NCBI RefSeq assembly: GCF_001685485.1
Contig: NZ_BDEL01000001.1
Coordinates: 3,755,501 to 3,819,500, forward strand
DNA length: 64,000 bases
Reading direction: 5' to 3'
DNA from: Formosa haliotis
GTDB lineage: Bacteria > Bacteroidota > Bacteroidia > Flavobacteriales > Flavobacteriaceae
Shown: positions 7,756 to 16,739 of the stretch, one piece after another
How the letters are laid out: the number at the start of each line of letters is the position of its first letter
Position numbering within the stretch: position 1 is the first letter of the stretch
The notes under the pieces: generated by a model
Told to the model about the DNA's origin: nothing
The model's database searches: none
Seen by the model: only the letters and a program-made list of their open reading frames with translations
Translations under genes and position numbers: made by a program

Positions 7756-10700
7756 CTATTCCGTAATTACCCAATCCCCTTTAGCTAAAAGCGGTTCGGC
7801 TTGTTTGTATTTAACGGTTTTACTTTCGCCGTTCATTACATTTTTTATAGTCACTTTGTCGTTTCTACCAATTTTTGGTTTATCTCTAACAATAGTTTCT
7901 ACAACTTCGCGTTGAGGTTGTGTTTGTCCGGCAGCTCTACTTTGTGAGGCACGCTCATCTAAATTAGGAATTTCTTCTTTAGACGTTTCTAAACGTTCTT
8001 TTTTAGGAGCTTGTTGTCTAGCTTCGCTAATGGCGTTTTGGTCTTCGCTAGGTAATTCTCCTTTAAATAAGAATGAAATAACATCTTTGTTTACTTGAGT
8101 AATCATGTCCTTAAACAATTCGAAAGCTTCAAACTTGTAAATAAGTAAAGGATCTTTTTGTTCGTGAACGGCTAACTGTACAGACTGCTTTAACTCATCC
8201 ATTTTACGTAAATGTGTTTTCCAAGCGTCGTCGATAATCGCTAACGTAATGTTCTTTTCAAAATCGGTAATTAACTGTTTTCCTTCAGTCTCGTAAGCTT
8301 GTTGTAAGTCGGTTACAACCTGCAAGGTTTTAACACCATCTGTAAACGGTACGACTATACGCTTAAATTTATCGCTTTGTGTTTCGTAAACATTTTTAAT
8401 GATTGGGAATGCAATTTCTGCATTTTTAGCCATTTTAGCCTTGTAATGATCGAAGGCCGCTTTGTAAATTTTAGCAGCAATATCTTGAACAGAATTTTTG
8501 TTGAATTCTTGTTCGGTTACAGGGTTGCTCATTGAGAAATAACGAATAATTTCAAATCCGAAATTCTTAAAATCGTTAGCGTCTTTGTTTACTTCTGCGA
8601 TATGTTCAGCTGTATCAAAAATCATATTCGCTAAATCTACACGTAGACGTTCTCCAAATAAAGCATGGTGACGACGTTTGTAAACCACCTCACGTTGGGC
8701 ATTCATTACGTCATCATATTCTAATAAACGCTTACGTACACCAAAGTTGTTTTCTTCAACCTTTTTCTGTGCACGTTCAATAGATTTAGAAATCATAGAA
8801 TGCTGAATAACTTCACCTTCTTCTAATCCCATTTTATCCATCATCTTAGCAATACGCTCAGATCCGAATAAACGCATCAAATTATCTTCTAAAGACACAT
8901 AGAATTGTGAACTTCCTGGATCTCCTTGACGACCTGCACGACCACGTAACTGACGGTCTACACGACGAGAATCGTGACGTTCTGTACCTACAATCGCTAA
9001 ACCACCTGCTTTTTTAACAGCATCGGTTAATTTAATATCGGTACCACGTCCAGCCATGTTAGTCGCAATTGTTACTTGTCCTGGCTGACCAGCTTCTGCA
9101 ACAATATCTGCTTCTTTTTTGTGTAATTTTGCGTTTAATACGTTGTGAGGTACTTTACGGATGCTAAGCATTTTTCCTAAAAGCTCACTAATTTCAACGT
9201 TAGTAGTACCAATTAAAACCGGACGTCCGCCTTGCGATAATTTGGTAACCTCGTCGATAACTGCGTTGTATTTTTCACGTTTTGTTTTATAAACTAAATC
9301 TTCTCTATCGTGTCTTGCAATTGGGCGGTTTGTTGGAATTTCTACAACATCTAACTTATAGATTTCCCAGAATTCACCTGCTTCTGTAATCGCTGTACCA
9401 GTCATACCCGATAATTTGCGGTACATTCTAAAGTAATTTTGAAGTGTTACAGTAGCAAAAGTTTGCGTAGCTGCTTCAATTTTTACATTCTCTTTAGCTT
9501 CGATCGCTTGGTGTAAACCATCGCTATAACGACGACCATCCATAATACGACCTGTTTGCTCATCGACAATCATTACTTTATTGTCCATTACCACATATTG
9601 ATTGTCTTTTTCGAATAGGGCGTAGGCTTTAAGTAATTGATTTAAGGTATGGATACGTTCAGATTTAATTCCGAAATCTCTAAATAAATCTTCTTTTTCG
9701 TTAGCTTCCTCTTCGGCACTTAAACCTTTCGATTCAATTTTAGCCATTTCAATACCAATTTCTGGCATGACGAAGAAGTCTGGATTGTCTTTACCAGAAA
9801 GGTATTCAACCCCTTTGTCTGACAATTCAATTTGATTATTTTTTTCATCGATTACATAGTACAATGCTTCATCTACCTTAGGCATTTCGCGATTGTTATC
9901 GGACATGTAATGATTTTCTGTTTTTTGAAGTAATTGACGGATACCGTCTTCACTTAAAAACTTAATTAAGGCTTTGTTTTTAGGCATTCCACGGAATACA
10001 CGTAACAATTGGAATCCTCCTTCTTTAGTGTCTCCGCTAGAAATTAATTTTTTAGCCTCGGCAAAAACCCCTGTTAAATATTTACGTTGTACAGCAACAA
10101 TATCTTCAACTTTTGGTTTTAACTCATTAAACTCATGGCGGTCGCCTTGAGGAATTGGACCAGAGATAATTAAAGGTGTACGGGCATCATCTACTAATAC
10201 AGAATCGACCTCATCGACAATGGCATAGTGGTGTGGGCGTTGTACCAAGTCGTTTGGTGAATGTGCCATGTTATCACGTAAATAATCGAAACCAAATTCG
10301 TTATTTGTACCGTAAGTAATATCGGCGTTATAAGCTTTTTACGAGCTTCAGAATTTGGTTGGTGGTAATCGATACAATCGATACTTAAACCATGAAATTC
10401 GAAAATCGGCGCCATCCATGCGCTATCACGTTTTGCTAAATAGTCGTTTACAGTTACTAAGTGTACCCCTTTACCAGCTAAGGCATTTAAATACATTGGT
10501 AAGGTTGCTACTAGGGTTTTACCTTCCCCTGTATGCATTTCTGCAATTTTACCTTGGTGCATGGCTATACCACCTACAAGTTGTACATCGTAATGTACCA
10601 TATCCCAAGTAATAGCTTTCCCTGCAGCATCCCAAGAATTCGCCCAAGTGGCCTTATCGTCTTCTAGTGCCACATAATCTTTAGAACCAGAAATTTCTCT

Positions 10701-11111
10701 ATCGAAAGCATTTGCCGTAACGGTAATACTTGTATTATCTTTAAAACGCTTAGCGGTTTCTTTTACAACAGCAAAGGCTTCTGGAAGGATGGTATTTAAT
10801 ACATCTTCTGTAGCTGCGTAAGAGTCGTCTTTTAATTTGTCAATTTCTTGATAAATATCTTCACGTCTGTCAATATCTTCTGTAGCATCTGCTTCTGTTA
10901 ATAGTGCAGTAATTTGATCTTCGAAAGGCTTCCTTCCTTCGGCAATTTTAGCTTTAAAATAAGCGGTTTTTGCTCTCAGTTCGTCATGTGATAAAGCTTC
11001 TAAAGCCTTTTCAAAAGTTTTAATTTTATCTACTATAGGCATGATGGCTTTAACATCTTGTTTTGATTTGTCGCCAACAAATACCTTAAGTACAGAATTT
11101 AAAAAATTCAT
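7756..11111 (-). CDS. secA: SecA preprotein translocase ATPase, frame broken by a one-base shift
   Basis: SecA drives secreted proteins through the SecYEG channel by ATP hydrolysis. The N-terminal part (10194-11111) has the helicase Walker [15 protein letters not shown] and the [12 protein letters not shown] motif. The C-terminal part (7756-10269) continues with [19 protein letters not shown] and the motor motifs [12 protein letters not shown] and [13 protein letters not shown]. The frames join if one A is restored in the A-run of minus-strand CGTAAAAAGCT (10336-10340), giving Glu-Ala-Arg-Lys-Lys-Ala-Tyr-Asn. The whole then has 1118 residues, normal for Bacteroidetes. It ends in a plain GDWVITE tail without the Cys-rich zinc motif of E. 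coli SecA. Because SecA is essential, the shift is probably a sequencing error rather than real loss. Confidence 0.9.
10336..10340. other. Homopolymer site of the secA frameshift
   Basis: The plus strand has five T here (five A on the coding strand). A sixth base restores the frame exactly between ...NSEARKK and AYNADITYG..., and makes the locus length a multiple of three. Confidence 0.8.
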
Positions 11112-11195
11112 GTGTATGTGTGTTAATAGGTTGTATTAAGTCTTGCAACTTAATAGATACAGTTATGTGCTTTAAATGCTATTTAGAAAAGCATT

Positions 11196-11203
11196 CAAAT
11201 ATA
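11196..11203 (-). promoter_or_regulatory. -7 box of secA
   Basis: On the minus strand this reads TATATTTG, matching TAnnTTTG. It lies about 85 bases before the secA start, implying a 5' leader of roughly 75-80 bases. Confidence 0.5.
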
Positions 11204-11238
11204 CGTTTTGTTGTTATGTTTCATAAAGAATAGCACAA

Positions 11239-11264
11239 AAAAAAGCCTCGCAATGAGACTTTTT
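11239..11264 (-). terminator. Terminator after the DUF2795 gene
   Basis: An AAAAAG-c-CTC / GAG-a-CTTTTT hairpin with an A-run on its other side lies just downstream of the DUF2795 stop codon. On the minus strand it ends in a U-run. Confidence 0.6.
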
Positions 11265-11283
11265 AACTTTTCTTTATAGTATA

Positions 11284-11505
11284 CTAATATTCATCCTCGT
11301 TCCAGAGATAGTCTTCATCCGTAGGATAGTCAGACCAGATCTCCTCAATGGAGTCGTAAGAATCGCCTTCATCTTCTATGGATTGTAAGTTTTCTACAAC
11401 CTCTAAAGGTGCTCCTGTTCTAATTGCGTAGTCAATCAGCTCATCCTTAGTAGCTGGCCAAGGCGCATCACTTAAATATGATGCTAATTCTAATGTCCAA
11501 TACAT
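11284..11505 (-). CDS. Small DUF2795-type protein
   Basis: A 73-residue acidic protein. The N-terminal half (MYWTLELASYLSDAPWPATKDELIDYAIRTGAP in outline) has the short DUF2795 helix-turn pattern with W-P-A-T-K-x-E-L. The C-terminal half is almost all Asp, Glu, Ser and Tyr. Small proteins of this kind are widely conserved in flavobacteria; no function is established. It lies between secA and the cobalamin adenosyltransferase gene on the same strand, with its own -7 box upstream and its own terminator downstream. Confidence 0.82.
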   Translation of the reverse strand: MYWTLELASYLSDAPWPATKDELIDYAIRTGAPLEVVENLQSIEDEGDSYDSIEEIWSDYPTDEDYLWNEDEY

Positions 11506-11528
11506 TTGTAATTCGTTTTAATTTTTTG

Positions 11529-11536
11529 CAAAAATA
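11529..11536 (-). promoter_or_regulatory. -7 box of the DUF2795 gene
   Basis: The minus strand reads TATTTTTG, matching TAnnTTTG, about 24 bases before the start codon. Confidence 0.5.
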
Positions 11537-11655
11537 ATTTTTTAGTTTAAAAAGTCAAGAAAAAAATGAATTATTTCATCATTAAATTAAAGAACGCTTC
11601 GTTTTTTAAACACATTGAGTAAAAGTTAGTTAGATTACTTTGAAGAAAAATACCA

Positions 11656-12228
11656 TTAGTGTTTTTCTGGAATCCACTTTACTTCGTCTGCGTGCAAGTC
11701 ATGAGACAATTTTCGTGCCAATACAAACAGATAGTCAGAAAGACGGTTTAAATATATTAGGGTTTCCGGATTTAAAGGTTCGATTTCGTTTAATTGAGAA
11801 GCTAAACGTTCGGCTCTACGGCAAACACAGCGTGCTATGTGACAGAATGACACGGTTTGGTGGCCACCTGGTAATACAAAGTGTGTCATTGGTGGAAGTT
11901 CGGTATTCATAGCATCCATTTCTTTTTCTAAGAGCGTAATATTGGCCTCATCGATTTTAGGAATATTTAAGCGCTCCTTTCCATTTTTTAAAATGGCTTT
12001 CTCTGGTGGGGTAGCCAACATGGCGCCAACTGTAAATAGGCGATCTTGTATAATGACTAAAATGGCTTTGTAGGCAGGATTAATATCTTGGTCACGAATT
12101 AATCCGATGTACGAATTTAATTCATCTACAGTTCCGTAACTTTCTATTCGGATATGATGTTTGGGTACACGCGTACCTCCAAATAAGGCAGTTGTGCCTT
12201 TATCGCCTGTTTTTGTATAGATTTTCAT
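11656..12228 (-). CDS. Cob(I)yrinic acid a,c-diamide adenosyltransferase, PduO type
   Basis: A 190-residue ATP:cob(I)alamin adenosyltransferase of the PduO family, which attaches the adenosyl group of ATP to reduced cobalamin to make coenzyme B12. The N-terminal ATP loop MKIYTKTGDKGTTALFGGTR is diagnostic. The conserved RIESYGTVDELNSYIGL, the FVLPGG motif and the CRRAERL motif follow. A start ten codons earlier is possible, but the family begins at MKIYTKTGD, and the -7 box at 12276-12283 fits this choice. No other B12 genes lie nearby, so it probably serves salvage of imported cobamide. Confidence 0.93.
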   Translation of the reverse strand: MKIYTKTGDKGTTALFGGTRVPKHHIRIESYGTVDELNSYIGLIRDQDINPAYKAILVIIQDRLFTVGAMLATPPEKAILKNGKERLNIPKIDEANITLLEKEMDAMNTELPPMTHFVLPGGHQTVSFCHIARCVCRRAERLASQLNEIEPLNPETLIYLNRLSDYLFVLARKLSHDLHADEVKWIPEKH

Positions 12229-12275
12229 GTAATGTAAACTTAAATTTAAGGACACCAATAAGGATTGGTACTTTT

Positions 12276-12283
12276 CAAAGTTA
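12276..12283 (-). promoter_or_regulatory. -7 box of the adenosyltransferase gene
   Basis: The minus strand reads TAACTTTG, matching TAnnTTTG, about 48 bases before the chosen start. Confidence 0.45.
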
Positions 12284-12325
12284 CATGGAAATGTTAAAGA
12301 TTAAAAATGAAAACGCGATAGATTC

Positions 12326-13030
12326 TTAGGCCGGAACTATAATTTTTTCGTTTCGGGTATCACTTTCAATTATGCCATCGCGCAAACGAATAATACGATG
12401 TGCATGCTCGGCAATATCTTCTTCGTGAGTTACCAATATAACCGTATTGCCTTGCTGATGTATGGTGTTAAAAAGTCCCATAATTTCTACAGAAGTTTTA
12501 GAATCTAGATTTCCCGTAGGTTCATCGGCAAGAATTATTGATGGTTTATTTACTAGCGCACGACCTACAGCAACACGTTGGCGCTGCCCTCCAGAAAGTT
12601 GGTTGGGTTTGTGGTCCATTCGATCTGCTAAACCAACTTCGGTTAATACTTCTTCGGCGCGTTTGGTACGTTCGCTTTTAGAATATCCTGCATACACCAT
12701 TGGTAAGGCAACATTGTCTAAAGCGGTGGTTCTGGGTAGCAAATTAAAGGTCTGAAAAACGAATCCAATTTCTGTATTTCGAATATCGGCCAATTCATCG
12801 TCGCTCATTTTGCTAACATCTTTTCCGTTAAGAATATAGGTTCCAGCTGTAGGTGTATCTAAACAGCCAAGCAAATTCATTAATGTCGATTTTCCAGAAC
12901 CCGAAGGCCCCATAATGGCAATGTAGTCGCCACGTTTAATGGTTAAATCGATGCCTTTTAATACATGAACGGTTTCTTGTCCGAGTTTAAAATCGCGAAT
13001 AATGTTGGTGATTTCTATAACGTTACTCAT
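12326..13030 (-). CDS. ABC transporter ATP-binding protein, LolD/MacB type
   Basis: A 234-residue ATPase subunit. Walker A is GPSGSGKST at 41-49, the Q-loop is [11 protein letters not shown], the signature is [15 protein letters not shown], Walker B is [12 protein letters not shown] and the switch His is in VTHEEDIA. The motif set and length fit the type VII (MacB/LolCDE/FtsE-like) group, which works on the periplasm from the inner membrane rather than importing solutes. No permease gene lies next to it, so its partner is elsewhere. It could serve lipoprotein release or efflux; the sequence does not decide. Confidence 0.88.
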   Translation of the reverse strand: MSNVIEITNIIRDFKLGQETVHVLKGIDLTIKRGDYIAIMGPSGSGKSTLMNLLGCLDTPTAGTYILNGKDVSKMSDDELADIRNTEIGFVFQTFNLLPRTTALDNVALPMVYAGYSKSERTKRAEEVLTEVGLADRMDHKPNQLSGGQRQRVAVGRALVNKPSIILADEPTGNLDSKTSVEIMGLFNTIHQQGNTVILVTHEEDIAEHAHRIIRLRDGIIESDTRNEKIIVPA

Positions 13031-13189
13031 AAAATAATTGCTGATGTTATGGTTGATGCAAGATACATGAATTTTTATAAGAAGTAAGACGCTAGTAATT
13101 TCGTTTTGTTACAATTTTTTATATTGAATATGGTATTAAAAATATTGGTAACGAGTCTATGCCCGATAATTTCACTACCAACTACGAAT

Positions 13190-13963
13190 CTACAGCCGAA
13201 TAGAAAAATGTTCTTTGACTTGTTCTTTTCTGAAAAACACAAATCCGTATTGAAACGTGTCTATAGTGACTTTTACTTTTGGATGATTTTTTATGTGTTC
13301 CCATGCTTCAGTCATGTCTTTAGACCAGTAAATATCATCGAAGACAAATACCGTATCGTTGTGAATTTTTGGAAGTAATAATTCGAAATAGTGTAAGGTT
13401 GCCGTTTTATTGTGGTTCCCGTCAAACAAGACAAAATCGAAGGTGTTTTGGTTTTGTTCTGGAATCACTTCCGCAAAATCTCCTGTTTTTACAGTGACAT
13501 TGTTAATTGTATGTTGTTTTAGATTTTCGCTTGTAAATGCCGAAATTTCCGGACAACCTTCTATTGAAATAATTTCAGAATTCGTGTTTCCTAAAGCTAA
13601 TGCCTGAGTTGAAATCCCCAAAGATGTACCGAGTTCTAAACTGTGTTTAAACTGAAAATAACGAGCTAAACGAAACAGTAATTTGGCATGTTTTAGAGAT
13701 GCTCCCGATTGTTTTGCAATCTGTTTTACTTGTCGTGTGTTCGATGTGGTAAACTGGGAGCCACTGCCTAAATCGGTGATTTGTAAAGCCGTGTTGGTTT
13801 TTATTAACTGTGCTTTATAAGTTTCAATTTTCGCATATTCCGAATACTTTTTTTTGTCGTAAAAGCATAGAGTCACCAAATTGTAAACAAAAGGGGAGTG
13901 CACACCATGCTGATTTGTAGCACGTATTAAAAACTTAAAATATTGCAAAATTTGATAAAACAC
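13190..13963 (-). CDS. Class I SAM-dependent methyltransferase
   Basis: A 257-residue methyltransferase with a Rossmann fold. The SAM-binding motif I is LELGTSLGISTQALAL near residues 109-124. The acidic motif ISIEGCPE follows, and the O-methyltransferase-like FDFVLFDGNHN and VFVFDDIYWS segments sit near 180-215. The N terminus HGVHSPFVYNL recurs in flavobacterial proteins of this type. The start lies 18 bases after the stop of the ABC-F gene, so it is probably translated from the same message. The substrate is unknown; the layout resembles catechol or small-molecule O-methyltransferases. Confidence 0.8.
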   Translation of the reverse strand: MFYQILQYFKFLIRATNQHGVHSPFVYNLVTLCFYDKKKYSEYAKIETYKAQLIKTNTALQITDLGSGSQFTTSNTRQVKQIAKQSGASLKHAKLLFRLARYFQFKHSLELGTSLGISTQALALGNTNSEIISIEGCPEISAFTSENLKQHTINNVTVKTGDFAEVIPEQNQNTFDFVLFDGNHNKTATLHYFELLLPKIHNDTVFVFDDIYWSKDMTEAWEHIKNHPKVKVTIDTFQYGFVFFRKEQVKEHFSIRL

Positions 13964-13981
13964 AGTGTTAAAAACTACAAA

Positions 13982-15838
13982 TTAACCTTCCATTTTTGAA
14001 GCTAACTCGAACCAACGTTCTTCTTTAGCTTCGATGTCTTGTATTATTTTTTCTAGTTGTAAGGATAACTCAGAAATCTGATCTGGAGATAAATCTGGAT
14101 TATGGAATTTTTCCTCCAGAGCTGTTTTATCGAAGGCTAACGATTTTAATTTGCTTTCAATATTATTATATTCCTTTTGTTCGTTGTACGATAATTTGGT
14201 TCCAGAATCTTGTTTCCAGTTTTTCTTTTCCTTTTTATCTTCGGTCACGGTTTGCTCCGGACTGTCTTCATAAGCTCTATAATCGCTATAATTACCTGGG
14301 AAATCCTCAATTACACCTTCACCTCTAAATACAAATAAATGGTCTACAATTTTATCCATAAAATAACGGTCGTGAGTAACCACTAATAGGCAGCCAGGAA
14401 AATCTAATAAGAACTCTTCAAGGACATTTAAAGTAACAATGTCTAAGTCGTTTGTAGGTTCGTCAAGAATTAAAAAGTTTGGATTCTGAATTAAAACCGT
14501 ACATAAATACAGGCGTTTACGCTCGCCACCACTTAGTTTTTCTACAAAATCATACTGTTTTTTGCGGTCGAATAAGAACCGTTCTAATAGCTGTTGGGCA
14601 CTAATTTGGCGTCCTTTTTTTAGCGGAATGTAATCTCCAAACTCGCGAACCACATCTATTACTTTTTGGTCTGGTTTAACCTCTATACCACCTTGGGTAT
14701 AATATCCAAATTTTACGGTTTCGCCCAAAGTAATTTTACCACTATCGGGTTTAGAAGTTTCGGTTAAAATATTTAAGAATGTCGATTTTCCGGTTCCGTT
14801 TTTTCCTATAATTCCAACACGTTCGCCACGTTGAAAATTGTAAGTAAAGCCGTCTAAAATTTTCTTGTCGGCAAATGATTTTTTAACATTATGAAGCTCT
14901 ACAATTTTATTTCCTAAGCGCTCCATATTCAACTCCAGCTCCACTTGATGGTCCTTTCTACGCTTACTGGCACGCTGTTTTATGTCGTGAAAATCGTCTA
15001 TTCTCGATTTCGATTTTGTAGTACGCGCCTTAGGTTGACGGCGCATCCAATCTAATTCCTTTTTAAAAAGTTGTTTTGCTTTTCCGGTTTCTACAGCTTC
15101 TTGGGTAATGCGTTCTTCTTTTTTCTGCAGGTAATACGAGTAGTTTCCTTTATAGCTAAAAAGTTCGCCTTGGTCTAATTCTATAATTTCATTACACACA
15201 CGCTCTAAGAAAAAACGGTCGTGTGTAACCATAAATAAAGTCATGTTTTCTTTAGCAAAAAACAATTCTAACCATTCAATCATTTCTAAATCTAAATGGT
15301 TGGTAGGTTCATCTAAAATTAAAAGATCGGGTTTGTTTATTAAAGCATTGGCTAAGGATAAACGTTTTTTTTGTCCACCAGAAAGCGAACTAACCTTTTG
15401 CGAGAAATTGTCCAGTTTTAATTTCGAAAGAATTTGTTTGTATTGAGTTTCAAAATCCCAAGCGTTAAAACGGTCCATTTGTTCGAAGGCTTTTTGGTAG
15501 GCTTCTTCGTCTTCAGGATTATTTAAAGCCGTTTCATAGTTTTTATTCACCTTTAAAATGTCGTGATCGGCATTAAAAATGGTTTCTTCAACAGTTAAAG
15601 AAGCGTCTAAAATAGGTTCTTGAGGTAGAAAAGAAACTGTAATTCCTTTTCTGAAAATAATTTGCCCCGTATCTGGTTGATCCAACCCAGCAAGAATATT
15701 TAAAATCGATGTTTTTCCTGTTCCATTTTTGGCTACAAAAGCTACTTTTTGGTCTTTATGAATGCTAAATGATAGGTTTTCGAACAAGGTAAGTTCGCCG
15801 TAAGATTTAGAAATATTTTCTACAGTTAAATAATTCAA
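13982..15838 (-). CDS. ABC-F family ATPase, Uup-like
   Basis: A 618-residue soluble protein with two ATPase cassettes and no membrane domain. The first has Walker A AKNGTGKTSILN and signature SLSGGQKKRLSLA; the second has GKNGTGKSTFLN and KLSGGERKRLYL. A linker between them and a coiled-coil C terminus (about 550-618) follow the Uup/ABC-F plan. These proteins act at the ribosome or on branched DNA. The open frame runs to a TTG at 15868, but the promoter box GATATTTG covers that codon. The TTG at 15838, preceded by AAGGAAA, begins the family's usual NYLTVENISKSYG, so it is the better start. Confidence 0.9.
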   Translation of the reverse strand: MNYLTVENISKSYGELTLFENLSFSIHKDQKVAFVAKNGTGKTSILNILAGLDQPDTGQIIFRKGITVSFLPQEPILDASLTVEETIFNADHDILKVNKNYETALNNPEDEEAYQKAFEQMDRFNAWDFETQYKQILSKLKLDNFSQKVSSLSGGQKKRLSLANALINKPDLLILDEPTNHLDLEMIEWLELFFAKENMTLFMVTHDRFFLERVCNEIIELDQGELFSYKGNYSYYLQKKEERITQEAVETGKAKQLFKKELDWMRRQPKARTTKSKSRIDDFHDIKQRASKRRKDHQVELELNMERLGNKIVELHNVKKSFADKKILDGFTYNFQRGERVGIIGKNGTGKSTFLNILTETSKPDSGKITLGETVKFGYYTQGGIEVKPDQKVIDVVREFGDYIPLKKGRQISAQQLLERFLFDRKKQYDFVEKLSGGERKRLYLCTVLIQNPNFLILDEPTNDLDIVTLNVLEEFLLDFPGCLLVVTHDRYFMDKIVDHLFVFRGEGVIEDFPGNYSDYRAYEDSPEQTVTEDKKEKKNWKQDSGTKLSYNEQKEYNNIESKLKSLAFDKTALEEKFHNPDLSPDQISELSLQLEKIIQDIEAKEERWFELASKMEG

Positions 15839-15865
15839 GGGTTTCCTTATTTTAGAATTGAGTTG

Positions 15866-15873
15866 CAAATATC
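15866..15873 (-). promoter_or_regulatory. -7-like box of the ABC-F gene
   Basis: The minus strand reads GATATTTG, seven of eight matches to TAnnTTTG. It overlaps the outermost possible TTG start of the ABC-F gene, which argues for the internal start at 15838. Confidence 0.4.
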
Positions 15874-15892
15874 CAAAAAGTAAACGATTAGT

Positions 15893-15922
15893 TTTGATAT
15901 TCCTGTCGAAAACTTATATTTG
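15893..15922 (+). promoter_or_regulatory. Promoter of the wza/wzc pair
   Basis: TTTG at 15893-15896, an 18-base gap and TATATTTG at 15915-15922 make a full flavobacterial -33/-7 promoter. The start codon follows 22 bases later. Confidence 0.75.
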
Positions 15923-15944
15923 TCGGTAAATCACTAACCCATTC

Positions 15945-16736
15945 ATGAGCAAATTCTTTGTTACCGCATGTATTTTATTGTGTCTTATAACGTCTAGTTG
16001 TGTGTCGCATAAAAACATGGTGTATTTGCAACCTGTAGATACTAACGATTCTATAGCCAAGGTTGTAGCAGCACAAACACCCTACCGCGTTCAGCTTTAC
16101 GATATTTTAAATATTCGAGTAAAAGCGTTAGACCAAGATGCTGTTCAAATTTTCAACCCGATGGGAGAAGATTTATTGAACGCAGATAGTGGAGAACGCG
16201 CTTATTTTGATGGGTTTACTGTCGATTTACACGGTGAAATCCGAATTCCTGCTTTAGGAAAAGTCAATGTTCTAGGATATACCACCGAAGAGATTGAAAA
16301 GATATTAGAAAAGAAATTACTCGAAGAACAATTTAAGGAAACCGCTAATATTTTTGTTACAGTAAAACTAACGGGTTTACGGTATACGGTTAATGGTGAA
16401 GTGGGATCGCCAGGATCGAACACCTTATTTCAGGATCGTGTAAATATTTTTGAAGCCATTGCCAATGCGGGCGAAATTCCCATTACTGGCGATAGAAAAG
16501 ATATATTGATTATAAGACAATATCCGCAGGGACAAAAAATACATCATATAGATATTACGCGAGAGGATGTAATGTTATCGCCATATTACTACATTCAGCC
16601 TAACGATATTATATATGTAAAACCACTTCCGCAGAAATCCTGGGGAACGGGAGAAACAGGTATGCAAACTTTAACGACTATTGCTACCATTTTAACTTTA
16701 GGGACTACAACCTTATTACTAATAGATCGCTTATAA
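15945..16736 (+). CDS. Polysaccharide export outer-membrane lipoprotein (Wza-like)
   Basis: A 263-residue member of the polysaccharide export (OPX) family, whose oligomers form the outer-membrane exit channel for capsule or exopolysaccharide. The signal peptide ends in a lipobox-like TSSC, with the lipid Cys near residue 19. The Poly_export domain (about 45-130, YRVQLYDILNIRV, DLHGEIRIPALGKVNV) is followed by an SLBB domain (about 140-220, VNGEVGSPGSNTLF, DILIIRQYPQGQ). A hydrophobic C-terminal helix (about 240-258) is typical of Bacteroidetes versions. The kinase gene begins four bases after the stop. It has its own strong promoter at 15893-15922. Confidence 0.9.
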   Translation: MSKFFVTACILLCLITSSCVSHKNMVYLQPVDTNDSIAKVVAAQTPYRVQLYDILNIRVKALDQDAVQIFNPMGEDLLNADSGERAYFDGFTVDLHGEIRIPALGKVNVLGYTTEEIEKILEKKLLEEQFKETANIFVTVKLTGLRYTVNGEVGSPGSNTLFQDRVNIFEAIANAGEIPITGDRKDILIIRQYPQGQKIHHIDITREDVMLSPYYYIQPNDIIYVKPLPQKSWGTGETGMQTLTTIATILTLGTTTLLLIDRL

Positions 16737-16739
16737 TAC

